From IMG/VR virus record IMGVR_UViG_3300007561_000014, positions 1 to 29,490 of that record: a stretch of 29,490 nucleotides of DNA; one strand, given 5' to 3'. The stretch's first letter is position 1. Each line of letters begins with the position of its first letter. The notes beneath the pieces are model-generated. The model was given only the letters and a program-made list of their open reading frames with translations. It had not been told where the DNA came from and searched no databases. The DNA is from a virus. The translations under genes were made by a program, and so were the position numbers. This document shows positions 1-6,290 of the stretch, piece after piece.

Positions 1-1029
1 AGGTGTGAAACGGCGGATGTAAGTTTGCTTGACAAGCCAGCGCTCTTCTTCGTCGAGCGATGCATTCACTTGCTCGAGGAGCTTGGCGGGGATCTCGCGA
101 TTGGATCCGTACGTGCGCGTCCAGCGGTACTCGTCGTGTTCCCACCAAGCGAAGAAGACGGCGTGCCACGGATCGTTGCGCTCTAGCAGGTTGACATCGC
201 GCTGCTTCCACGCACGCCAGAAGTCATCACGGAATTTCCCTTGGTCGCCATTCGCGGTGGACTCGTCGAATCCGTACGTACCTGGCAATGTAGGCAGAGA
301 GGCCATCACACCAGCTTGCTTGCGTTCTGCGTCGGGCCAGTGCGCGGTTTCTGACAAATGCACCATTGTCCTCGTTCCGCCCCGCCCTGGCTCTGGAGTT
401 TCTGCGGACGTTACGTGGATCTCGCCTCGGATCGGGTCTGTCCATACAAGTGAGCTGGTTGCCTTGGACTTCATCTTGAAGTCCCATGTCACGGGTTCGT
501 TGGTCTGCGGGTTGTACGTCTTGACCATGGACGTACGAGCGGTATCTGCGATTTGCAACAGGAGCTTCGAGCGGTCTTTGTTGTCGGCGATGATCAGTCC
601 GCGAAAGTTCTTCTCGCGCAGGAGCTTCTCGAACATGCACGCCTGCACGTACGTGGAGAAGCCCATCTGGCGAGCTTTGAGGATGATGATGCGCACCGGC
701 ACACCGGCCATCTCCATCTGCATGATCCACGACTCAAGCCGGCGCTGTGCGCGGTTGAGCTTCAGCGGATGGATCTTGCCGGCCTTGTCGCGGATGGGGA
801 AGTAGCGCTCAATCCACTCACGGCGCGAGAGGCGCGTGCGCACAAGCGACACGCCTGACTCCGAGCGAACGAACTCAGGCGCGGGAGCGCTGTCACCGTA
901 GACACCGAAGTTGCGATCAAACAGCCCCGAGTACAGGTAGTTGTCACGTACCTGCACATCCTCGCTGGTTTCGTCAACGCGCTTTTGCAGCGCGGAGAGA
1001 TCGGCAGCTTTGGGTGCTTTGAACGCCAC
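1..1029 (-). CDS. terL: Terminase large subunit, 3' end beyond the left edge
   Basis: This is the ATPase half of the DNA-packaging motor, which drives genome DNA into the prohead through the portal. The visible 343 codons begin at GTG 1029, the only start after an in-frame stop at 1033-1035. A Walker A-like loop KARQMGFST lies at about residues 118-126. A Walker B-like strand MVHLSETAHW is at 222-231, and a coupling motif with STANG is near 257-261. The HLSE form of Walker B and the RQMGFST loop are typical of phage terminases. The C-terminal RNase H-like nuclease domain is off the window, so nuclease residues cannot be checked. The gene follows a small zinc-binding protein by 3 bases and is probably co-transcribed with it. 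The ribosome site is weak. Family assignment is confident; the packaging type (cos, pac or repeats) cannot be told from this half. Confidence 0.93.
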   Translation of the reverse strand, partial: MAFKAPKAADLSALQKRVDETSEDVQVRDNYLYSGLFDRNFGVYGDSAPAPEFVRSESGVSLVRTRLSRREWIERYFPIRDKAGKIHPLKLNRAQRRLESWIMQMEMAGVPVRIIILKARQMGFSTYVQACMFEKLLREKNFRGLIIADNKDRSKLLLQIADTARTSMVKTYNPQTNEPVTWDFKMKSKATSSLVWTDPIRGEIHVTSAETPEPGRGGTRTMVHLSETAHWPDAERKQAGVMASLPTLPGTYGFDESTANGDQGKFRDDFWRAWKQRDVNLLERNDPWHAVFFAWWEHDEYRWTRTYGSNREIPAKLLEQVNASLDEEERWLVKQTYIRRFTP

Positions 1030-1032
1030 GTG

Positions 1033-1419
1033 TCACTTTTGGACGGTCTGCTGTAGCGACTGGGCACGCTCGAACATTGAGTTGATCATCGCGGCCATGC
1101 GACCATCAATCTCTGCGATGCCACTGAGCATCTGGTCTACCTGTTCATTGAACTGCTGCGTGGCCTTGCGGCGCTCTTCCAGCAGATCAACGATGGCGGA
1201 CACATGCTGCGAGCGAGCAAGTGAGTTGAAGCGGTACGAGCGGCGGTTGCGCTCGCGTGCTTTGTTGAGGTGGTACTCGCACATGCGTGTGTCATCGTGC
1301 ACCGGCTTGGCGCACTGCACGCACTTGCCGCCTTCCTTCATGCGCTGCCGATATTCGCGCATGTACTGGCGGAGGCGTTCACGACGGTCGAGGTCAGAGA
1401 TTTGTGTGTTGTTGCTCAT
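1033..1419 (-). CDS. Small zinc-binding coiled-coil protein, possible terminase small subunit
   Basis: A 128-residue protein if started at ATG 1419; an upstream in-frame TTG at 1455 would add 12 residues and has a slightly better purine-rich leader (AGAGAA). The N-terminal third is Arg-rich (RRERLRQYMREYRQRMKEGG). It is followed by a probable zinc site C33-x2-C36-x10-C47-x2-H50, then a basic stretch and a helical, coiled-coil-like C-terminus. It sits immediately upstream of terL in the same direction, which is the usual place for the small terminase subunit that recognises phage DNA. I infer that role from position and the DNA-binding look; the sequence does not match a small-terminase family I can name. 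A general zinc-binding regulator is the alternative. Confidence 0.7.
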   Translation of the reverse strand: MSNNTQISDLDRRERLRQYMREYRQRMKEGGKCVQCAKPVHDDTRMCEYHLNKARERNRRSYRFNSLARSQHVSAIVDLLEERRKATQQFNEQVDQMLSGIAEIDGRMAAMINSMFERAQSLQQTVQK

Positions 1420-1464
1420 TGGACTGGTGGCCGACGACTCATCGCCGCCGGCCAAGATTCTCTG

Positions 1465-1491
1465 CCAGTCCCTCTACACAGAGAGTCCTGG
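1465..1491 (-). other. Imperfect stem-loop between two minus-strand genes
   Basis: The bases form CCAG, an internal loop, CTCT, the loop ACAC, AGAG, a second internal loop, then CTGG. It lies between the stop of the small basic gene (1503) and the start of the zinc-binding gene (1419 or 1455). There is no T-run, so it is not a standard intrinsic terminator. It could be an RNA processing or attenuation structure, or chance. Confidence 0.25.
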
Positions 1492-1502
1492 CTGACGGTA
1501 CT

Positions 1503-1727
1503 TCAGCGCATTGACTTGCTGCCACGGCAGCGCCACTTCTTGCGCGACAAGTTGTTGGGAGAGTTGGGGTCTGACTTCCAGTCCCCACCGATCTTGGCGG
1601 ATCGAGCGCAGTAGGCATCGCCCTTGGGGGTGCCAGGGCGAATCTCGGAACCAGCCTGCCCGTACTTCACGGTGCGGGTGCGACCAGTCTTGGCGGAGGT
1701 GACCTTTTTCGAGAAACGCTTCTTCAT
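1503..1727 (-). CDS. Small conserved basic phage protein (DUF6321-like)
   Basis: A 74-residue, strongly basic protein from ATG 1727, reading MKKRFSKKVTSAKTGR at its start. It contains the blocks VKYGQAG, GTPKGDAYCARS and NNLSRKKWRC. From memory this pattern (YGQAG, KGDxYCARS, SPNxLSRKKWxC) belongs to a widespread small phage family of unknown function recorded as DUF6321; the number should be checked. Two cysteines are present, one in each conserved block. A longer GTG start at 1790 would add 21 residues but would overlap the promoter candidates. The gene leads the minus-strand group that ends with terL. Function is unknown; its abundance of Lys and Arg suggests nucleic acid contact, which is inference only. 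Confidence 0.75.
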   Translation of the reverse strand: MKKRFSKKVTSAKTGRTRTVKYGQAGSEIRPGTPKGDAYCARSAKIGGDWKSDPNSPNNLSRKKWRCRGSKSMR

Positions 1728-1763
1728 GGGCGAGCCTACTGCGCACTTCCTAGGGATGGGGGC

Positions 1764-1791
1764 TTGACTCTTACGACGCGAATCGTACACT
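1764..1791 (+). promoter_or_regulatory. Candidate sigma70-type promoter for the replication gene
   Basis: TTGACT at 1764-1769 matches the -35 consensus at five of six positions. After a 16-bp spacer, TACACT at 1786-1791 matches the -10 at four of six. It would start transcription just ahead of the ATG at 1820. It shares its -10 area with the minus-strand candidate. Confidence 0.5.
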
Positions 1792-1810
1792 GCCGACCAG
1801 TCCCACGCAA
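1782..1810 (-). promoter_or_regulatory. Candidate minus-strand promoter for the terL group
   Basis: On the minus strand TTGCGT (1810-1805) is followed after 17 bp by TACGAT (1787-1782). Matches to consensus are three and four of six, so this is weaker than the opposing candidate. The two -10 boxes overlap around 1782-1791, so the two promoters could not easily be occupied together. Confidence 0.35.
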
Positions 1811-1819
1811 GATAGTTTT

Positions 1820-2743
1820 ATGGCAAAATCAAAATGGAGCAGTATGACCACACAACTATGGCGCAACCCTGAAGTTGCATCGTTGAGCATGGAGGCTCGC
1901 GGTCTGTTCATGGAGCTGGTCATGTGGCAGCTCGAGCAAGGCTTCATCCCCGACGACCCGCTGTACTTTGAGCGGCTGTACGGTCGATTATGCTCGACTG
2001 ACTTTCATGCGTCATGGGCCGAGGTGACGGGCATCTTGGCTCGGACGGACAAGGGCTTTGTGTCGCCGTTCGTGGCGCAGGTCATGGAGGCTGAGAGCCA
2101 GGCGAAGGAAGAGGCTCGGCAGCGCCAGTCGAAGAAGCGCAGCAAGGATGCGAAGTCCTGTCACGCCGTGTCACGCGTGACATCGCGTGACCTTCCTCCC
2201 CCCTCTCCCTCTCCTCTTCTTTCCCCCCCACCCCCTATTAACTCCTCTCCCCTCACCCCCTCTCCATCCTCTCCCGAGGGGGCCGAGCCAAAAGTCTCGG
2301 CGGCGACCCAGCGTGAATTTCTCGACTGGTGGAAGGCACGCTGGAAGCAGGCACGGGGGACCGAGTACCTGATCCAAGCCAAGGACGCGGTGAGCGCCAA
2401 CAAGCTCCTCAAGGCTGCGTCGATGGACGAGGTGAAGCGCAGGGCCGAGCTGATGCTTGACCATCAAGACGCCTGGATGGCCGCTAGGGCGTCGTTGACC
2501 ACCTTGTTGGGCCAATGGAACCAACTGGTCGCCAAGTCCCCGCAGAACGCAGCACAGCGCGTTACAGTGGGTCAGCCTCCGCGCAGTTCCGATGACGAAT
2601 TGCGCGACGAATGGGAAAAGTGGAACTCGAGGGTACGCAATGCGATTCCTCCGTGGGTAGGCTCAGAGCAGGCCAGGCAGGACATCGAGATGCTCAGGGA
2701 GATCTGGAGGAAGAAGAATGCAGCAAAGGCAGCGTCCACCTGA
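1820..2743 (+). CDS. Replication initiator-like protein
   Basis: A 307-residue protein. The N-terminal 100 residues (TTQLWRNPEVASLSMEARGLFMELVMWQLEQG then IPDD) fit the winged-helix fold of phage replication proteins of the DUF1376/replisome-organiser type, where the same pattern of a short helix, SLSxEARGL and GxIPDD recurs. Residues about 120-155 form a Pro/Ser linker (PPPSPSPLLSPPPP). The C-terminal half (about 160-307) is charged and helical, rich in Trp, and could recruit helicase or primase. The ATG at 1820 follows a sigma70-like promoter and has only a weak ribosome site; the internal ATG eight codons later is the alternative. A palindrome cluster and a pyrimidine tract lie inside the gene, as origins lie inside lambda gene O. 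The role is inferred from domain pattern and context. Confidence 0.7.
   Translation: MAKSKWSSMTTQLWRNPEVASLSMEARGLFMELVMWQLEQGFIPDDPLYFERLYGRLCSTDFHASWAEVTGILARTDKGFVSPFVAQVMEAESQAKEEARQRQSKKRSKDAKSCHAVSRVTSRDLPPPSPSPLLSPPPPINSSPLTPSPSSPEGAEPKVSAATQREFLDWWKARWKQARGTEYLIQAKDAVSANKLLKAASMDEVKRRAELMLDHQDAWMAARASLTTLLGQWNQLVAKSPQNAAQRVTVGQPPRSSDDELRDEWEKWNSRVRNAIPPWVGSEQARQDIEMLREIWRKKNAAKAAST
2159..2191. repeat. Palindromic half-site cluster inside the replication gene
   Basis: TGTCACGC occurs at 2159-2166 and 2169-2176. Its inverse GCGTGACA occurs at 2175-2182, and GCGTGAC again at 2185-2191. The middle pair makes a perfect 14-bp palindrome, TGTCACGCGTGACA, at 2169-2182. Sites of the same orientation are exactly 10 bp apart, one helical turn. 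The cluster directly abuts the pyrimidine tract. Confidence 0.65.
2191..2274. other. 84-nt polypyrimidine tract, possible origin element
   Basis: The plus strand has 78 pyrimidines in 84 bases, no G at all, and an unbroken run of 39 pyrimidines at 2191-2229. It codes for the Pro/Ser linker of the replication protein. Such asymmetry can form triplex or easily unwound DNA and sits next to the half-site cluster. Selection for a Pro-rich linker alone is the alternative explanation. Confidence 0.55.
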
Positions 2744-2930
2744 CGTGTGGATCATCGTCTACCACAGCCAGGCTTACGGCCCATTCGAGACGCGGCTAGA
2801 CGCCTGCGATGCGGCAGCTAGGCGCTGGGGAACGGAAGGAGACTGGGAGCCACGTTTGCTGAATCCCAGTCTGACCAACACTTGCATGACGGTGCGCAAG
2901 GCACCGCCGCAAGTCACTCCGCCTTCTTGA
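2718..2930 (+). CDS. Small hypothetical protein after the replication gene
   Basis: A 70-residue protein starting at ATG 2718 inside the last codons of the replication gene. A strong ribosome site (GGAGGAAGAAG) lies just upstream, which decides the start. The sequence VWIIVYHSQAYGPFETRLDACDAAARRWG has the look of a small alpha/beta fold. No family is recognised. Its 3' end overlaps the end of the convergent holin-like gene by 17 bases, so the two transcription units run into each other here without a visible terminator. Confidence 0.65.
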   Translation: MQQRQRPPDVWIIVYHSQAYGPFETRLDACDAAARRWGTEGDWEPRLLNPSLTNTCMTVRKAPPQVTPPS

Positions 2931-3132
2931 CTTCGGCGAGCTTGGCAGCAACGACAGGTTGCAGCTTCGAGGCTGCTTCCTTCACGCCGTATGCGCCTTG
3001 GCCGGCCATCACCACTTCCCACGGGATGATGATGCCGATCTTCTCGAGCAGCACTTTCAGAATGGGCAGGAGGATGCTGACCCACCAGGTCGAGCTACCA
3101 ACGATCTTGGCAAGGATGGCTTGGATGTTCAT
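2914..3132 (-). CDS. Small holin-like membrane protein
   Basis: A 72-residue protein with a hydrophobic segment at about residues 14-30 (STWWVSILLPILKVLL) and a second, weaker one at about 33-44 (GIIIPWEVVMAG). It ends in a Lys/Glu-rich cytoplasmic-type tail. One or two membrane spans plus a charged tail fits small phage holins, which open the inner membrane at lysis, but no endolysin lies next to it. The ATG at 3132 overlaps the stop of the preceding gene as ATGA, so the two are probably translationally coupled. A second holin-like protein is encoded at 16796-17077. Function is inferred from topology only. Confidence 0.65.
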   Translation of the reverse strand: MNIQAILAKIVGSSTWWVSILLPILKVLLEKIGIIIPWEVVMAGQGAYGVKEAASKLQPVVAAKLAEVKKAE

Positions 3133-3590
3133 GGGAGATTCAGTTGCGGAGGCGGAGGTTCTTTAGGCTCGGAGATTTGCGCCTCAATCATCTTCGAGAC
3201 CAGCTTCTTGGCTCGCGCCTGTTGTAGCATCTCGATGGCCTTCAGCACATGCGTGGGCCGGCGAGACGTTTTCAGGATGCGCGTAATCGTACGTGACACC
3301 ATGTACTCGGCTTCCGCTTCAGAGAGCGGGATGCCGGCGTCGAGCTTCTTCTCGATCTCAGCGATGCGTTCAAGGAAGCTCGTGTCGGCTGCACCGACAT
3401 AGCTGCTTTGGTCGCCCTGTCCGCCGTTGCTATCAGGTCTCACCCAGATGTGCTTTCTGCCTTGCATGCGCCGTTCGTAGTCTTGCCGGCCACGTGAGTT
3501 GCTGTAACGCATAAGCGCGTCGGCGTCATCAAGACTCATATTGGGCACGTAAGGCTCATCCGACGTTAGGTCGTCGCCCTTCGTGCCCAT
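3129..3590 (-). CDS. Hypothetical protein, helical and charged
   Basis: A 153-residue protein from ATG 3590. The N-terminus is acidic (MGTKGDDLTSDEPYVPNMSLDDADAL). The middle is basic (RRMQGRKHIWVR), and residues about 88-145 form charged helices (LERIAEIEKKLDAGIPLSEA and ITRILKTSRR), ending in a proline run (PKEPPPPQ). It does not match a family I can name. A small adaptor or small-terminase-like function is possible because of its size and helices, but the zinc-binding gene beside terL is a better positional candidate. It sits in the sulfatase operon, 2 bases after the Lys/Met-rich gene and overlapping the holin-like gene. Confidence 0.75.
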   Translation of the reverse strand: MGTKGDDLTSDEPYVPNMSLDDADALMRYSNSRGRQDYERRMQGRKHIWVRPDSNGGQGDQSSYVGAADTSFLERIAEIEKKLDAGIPLSEAEAEYMVSRTITRILKTSRRPTHVLKAIEMLQQARAKKLVSKMIEAQISEPKEPPPPQLNLP

Positions 3591-3592
3591 GA

Positions 3593-3760
3593 TCAGCGAC
3601 CCATGCCGCCGCTCTTCATCTTCATGGCGCTGCCAGTCTTAGCGCCCTTCGGCATCATAGCCTTCTTCGCAGCACCGCCAGCTTTTGCCGCCGGCATGCG
3701 CTTGGGGCCAGAAGCCTTACCCATCATTTTGCCGCCACTCTTGCAGGATGAACCCTTCAT
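3593..3760 (-). CDS. Small Lys/Gly/Met-rich basic protein
   Basis: A 55-residue protein from ATG 3760 with a good ribosome site (AAGGAAGTGAT) just upstream. It is almost wholly Lys, Gly, Met, Ala and Ser, with blocks such as KSGGKMMGKASGPKRM and KAKKAMMPKGAK-like runs. Low-complexity K/G/M proteins of this size are common beside structural genes in podoviruses of aquatic bacteria, and their role is not established. Binding to DNA or RNA is plausible from the charge. A longer in-frame opening upstream overlaps the Arg-rich gene and is not needed. Confidence 0.7.
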   Translation of the reverse strand: MKGSSCKSGGKMMGKASGPKRMPAAKAGGAAKKAMMPKGAKTGSAMKMKSGGMGR

Positions 3761-3761
3761 A

Positions 3762-3935
3762 TCACTTCCTTTTGGTTTTACCGCTGATACGCATGGCACC
3801 GGCAGGTGACCGCGCTGCGGAGTTCGACTTGCGCTCGCGCATTCGCTCGCGCCGTTCGTAGCCACGCGACTCACCGCGCTCGTGACGCGGACCTTCGCCT
3901 CGTTCGTACCCGCCTTCGCGTTTGGCGTGTGCCAT
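3762..3935 (-). CDS. Small Arg-rich protein
   Basis: A 57-residue protein, read from ATG 3935 to TGA 3762. The stop of the upstream gene and this start share one base (TGATG), so translation is coupled. The sequence is a repeated YERGEG, HERGES, YERREM-like pattern: YERGEGPRHERGESRGYERR. It is very rich in Arg, Glu and Gly and probably disordered. The following gene takes its ribosome site from the last codons of this one. No family is recognised. Its place between two coupled genes is the main support that it is translated. Confidence 0.65.
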   Translation of the reverse strand: MAHAKREGGYERGEGPRHERGESRGYERRERMRERKSNSAARSPAGAMRISGKTKRK

Positions 3936-4207
3936 CAGTACGCTCCGTACTTGTTCATTTGCTGGGACGTGTACATCGCTCCAGCGCTCGGCCCCATGCC
4001 GAAGCCCTGGCGACGGTAGTTCTTCATACTGCGCAGCATCTGCTCACGCGCATACAGTCCAACCTTGGGGTCTGTGCGATAGCGCGGCGATGCGCCTACC
4101 GGCATCTGCGGCTGCGGCGTAGCACCGAACGGCGACTTGCTGGTGAAGCCGTACACCTCTTGCATGTAGCTGTTGGGCTTCGACTCGTAGTAGTCCTTGT
4201 TCTTCAT
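3935..4207 (-). CDS. Hypothetical protein coupled to the sulfatase
   Basis: A 90-residue protein from ATG 4207. The sulfatase stop TGA overlaps this ATG by one base, and a strong AAGGAG ribosome site lies in the last sulfatase codons. A GTG one codon earlier is possible but less likely. The sequence is polar, with many Tyr, Gln, Met and Pro residues (NSYMQEVYGF, ATPQPQMPVG, GMGPSAGAMYTSQQMNKYG). That composition resembles small virion or scaffold-associated proteins more than an enzyme. No family is recognised. The coupling to the sulfatase on one side and to the Arg-rich gene on the other ties the sulfatase into the phage operon. Confidence 0.75.
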   Translation of the reverse strand: MKNKDYYESKPNSYMQEVYGFTSKSPFGATPQPQMPVGASPRYRTDPKVGLYAREQMLRSMKNYRRQGFGMGPSAGAMYTSQQMNKYGAY

Positions 4208-5700
4208 CACCAGGCTCCTTGTAGGCTAGCGTACAATGACACCGCCTGTAAGTACGCATCTTTTTGCGTAGTCGTCATGGTCTGGCCAGTAGCCAGCTTG
4301 TTCGTGTCCTCGAACGGGTCAGCGCCAAGATCAAAGAATGCGTCTGAGTTCGTAGGAGTAACTGCTGCCCAGACACCAGGCGATGTCTCGGTCATGGCTG
4401 TGAAGCCTGCGACCCCTACTTGGCTGAAGCGTACGAGTTTGTAGTACGCATTGTTGTAGCGTACGACAACGGCTCTGGTGCCGGTGACGGTGGCGTAGAG
4501 GTTGGGCTTGTTGGGAGAGAACTTGTCGATCAGCAGCGACGTGCGGACTGTCGTCGTAGCCGGCGTGGTGCACACGGCCCAGAACGACTGACTGTTGCGG
4601 CTACCGCCACCTGCGACGCCGGTGCCGCTGGGCGGCGAGGAGACGAGCGCGGAGTTGCCGCCAGCGATCTCGATCACGGTGGAGAACAGGTCAGCCGGTG
4701 CGACGAGCGCGTCCGAGCTGCGGCCAGGCGTCGAGACCTTGGGGCCAGCCACGACCATGGGGACGTTTGTGCCGAGGTCGTAGACGGTGTACTTGGACTT
4801 CAGGCCGTTCAAGCCTTGAGCGACGTTGCTCTTGTCGGTGCCGTTGTCGGACCACAGGATCACGACGGTGTTGGCGCGTTGCTCTTGCGGGATGCCATTC
4901 AGCAGCACCCCGAACAAGTAGTCGGTGGCCTGCACCATGGCAGAGAAGTACAGCCGGCAGTTGGCCTCGCGCAACGCAGTCGAAGCGAACGAGCCAGACT
5001 CGTCTTGGTAGATGTCCGGCAGCACGTACTTCTCGCTGTCGTACATGTACGTCGGCGGCTTGTGCATGGGGCCGTGCGGCAGGTTTAAGGGCACGTACGC
5101 GAACCAGGGCTTGGTCTGGCGCTGGATCCACTCCGTGCACTTCTGCACAGTCCACAGCGGCGCATACATGTCGACTTGCTCGAGCGTCAAGTCCATGCCG
5201 TAGTACGTCTTTTTGGCGTGCCAGCCCTCAAATGCGTAGTACCCATCTTCCGGCGCGGGGTTGCCCTCGATGCCGTAGAACTCATCGAAGCCGGCGGTGA
5301 TGGGGTGAGAGGCTGCTCCGCCCATTGAGTTGTTGTTGGACAGGTGCCACTTGCCGAACGCGCCACATGCGTACGCATACGACGTAGCCTGCTTCAACGC
5401 CTTCGGCAAACAGACCTCGTTGTCCAGCAACGGCTGCGTCCCGCCCTGCACAAGGTCAGCAACCCCAGTCTTGAACCCGTACCGGCCAGTCATGAACGCT
5501 GCCCGTGTAGGCGAGCACCACGGCTGCGAGTACGCTCGCGTGAACTTGACGCCGGCCTGCACGAGCGCATCAAGGTTAGGCGTGCGAATGTTGCCGAGCG
5601 TAGAGTCGTACGACGTCACGTTGTACCGCGACGCATACACCGTCCACGCATCCATCCCGAAGTCGTCCGGCACTACCACAAGGATGTTAGGTCTGGTCAT
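4207..5700 (-). CDS. Type I sulfatase (arylsulfatase-like)
   Basis: A formylglycine-dependent sulfatase that would hydrolyse sulfate esters from a carbohydrate or aryl substrate. Counting from ATG 5700 (497 residues), the calcium ligands D12-D13 lie in RPNILVVVPDDFG. The active-site signature CSPTRAAFMTGR has C62 as the formylglycine residue and R66. K117 and H119 fall in GKWHL, H209 in NLPHGP, and D285-N286 in WSDNG. A lysine (301 or 303) precedes YDLGTNVP. The C-terminus has the usual FFDLGADPFEDTNKL. Thus every catalytic position known for the family is present. Maturation needs a host formylglycine-generating enzyme. No signal peptide is seen. In-frame starts at ATG 5742 and GTG 5793 are possible and none has a good ribosome site. 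The substrate is unknown. The gene is coupled to a phage gene by TGATG. Confidence 0.92.
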   Translation of the reverse strand: MTRPNILVVVPDDFGMDAWTVYASRYNVTSYDSTLGNIRTPNLDALVQAGVKFTRAYSQPWCSPTRAAFMTGRYGFKTGVADLVQGGTQPLLDNEVCLPKALKQATSYAYACGAFGKWHLSNNNSMGGAASHPITAGFDEFYGIEGNPAPEDGYYAFEGWHAKKTYYGMDLTLEQVDMYAPLWTVQKCTEWIQRQTKPWFAYVPLNLPHGPMHKPPTYMYDSEKYVLPDIYQDESGSFASTALREANCRLYFSAMVQATDYLFGVLLNGIPQEQRANTVVILWSDNGTDKSNVAQGLNGLKSKYTVYDLGTNVPMVVAGPKVSTPGRSSDALVAPADLFSTVIEIAGGNSALVSSPPSGTGVAGGGSRNSQSFWAVCTTPATTTVRTSLLIDKFSPNKPNLYATVTGTRAVVVRYNNAYYKLVRFSQVGVAGFTAMTETSPGVWAAVTPTNSDAFFDLGADPFEDTNKLATGQTMTTTQKDAYLQAVSLYASLQGAW

Positions 5701-5956
5701 AGCAGTCAGCGACACAGGCGGGATAGACGGCACGCACACCATGTCCGCCAAAAAGGCGCTTTTCGTCAAGCACAAACCGACATTTTCCCACACTCCTAAC
5801 TACCTACCACCACCAGCATTAGCACATACCCCCACAACCATCACTTGCCAACTCTTGACCGCACTTGCTACAACCCCCACACCCCCACAGCGCTAGCGTT
5901 AGCCCCCACGTCAGCGTGTGAGCTTGAGCCACACACCACCAACGCTGTCAACTTGC

Positions 5957-5982
5957 GCAACAGGGTGTTGCCAAATGCAACA
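5957..5982. promoter_or_regulatory. Operator-like GCAACA palindrome with extra half-site
   Basis: GCAACA (5957-5962), spacer GGG, and TGTTGC (5966-5971) form a perfect 6-bp inverted repeat. A third GCAACA follows at 5977-5982, exactly 20 bp (two helical turns) after the first. It lies upstream of the sulfatase on the minus strand and could bind a regulator. Recognition by a named protein is not shown. Confidence 0.35.
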
Positions 5983-6117
5983 GCCGCCTGCCCTCCCGCA
6001 CGCTAGCACACAGAAAACGCTAGCCGCTACCAAAATTGCGTGAGGGCATTGCCCCCTCCCCGCATCGTCGGCCACGAAAGCCCCCTGCCACCCTCCCGTG
6101 GGGGGTGCTCGAGCGCA

Positions 6118-6147
6118 CGAACGCACGCGAACGAGCGCGAACGAGCG
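6118..6147. repeat. Three tandem 10-bp repeats
   Basis: CGAACGCACG is followed by two copies of CGAACGAGCG. The period of 10 bp equals about one helical turn. They lie in non-coding sequence between the terminator and the sulfatase. The function is unknown. Confidence 0.55.
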
Positions 6148-6290
6148 TCGTCGGGTGTGGGCATCGTCCCCGCTCCGCTCCGCTTGGCTTCCGTCCGCTC
6201 CGGCTCGAGCGTGGGCGATGGATCGGCGGGAGTGTAAACGGATGCGCGGATCCGGTGAGCGTGCGTCTTCCCCTGGGAGTGTGCACAGAC

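Larger units (their letters stand above)
5701..6290. other. Non-coding, repeat-rich region ahead of the sulfatase
   Basis: No convincing gene is seen; openings on both strands here are GC-driven. The part near the sulfatase (5800-5950) is rich in A and C on the plus strand. Structures present are CGCTAGC at 5891-5897, 6001-6007 and 6018-6024, a GCAACA palindrome with a third half-site, and a 10-bp tandem repeat. The sulfatase promoter should lie in here, but I cannot single out a clear sigma70 pair. An AGGAG motif stands 9 bases before an out-of-frame ATG that gives only a five-codon peptide. Confidence 0.6.

Noticed and set aside
227-730. A 167-codon minus-strand opening in the terL region
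   Set aside because: It is another frame of the same stretch; the terL frame carries the conserved motifs.
29-805. A 258-codon plus-strand opening opposite terL
   Set aside because: It is antisense to a well-supported terminase with clear motifs; its translation is Ser/Arg-rich without any domain.
4207-5700. The sulfatase as an assembly chimera from a bacterium
   Set aside because: Its stop overlaps the next phage gene start by one base and supplies that gene's ribosome site, which a random join would not give. The upstream side is less certain.
3806-5896. Several long plus-strand openings opposite the sulfatase operon
   Set aside because: They are Arg/Ala-rich shadows of the minus-strand genes, lack ribosome sites and have no recognisable domain.
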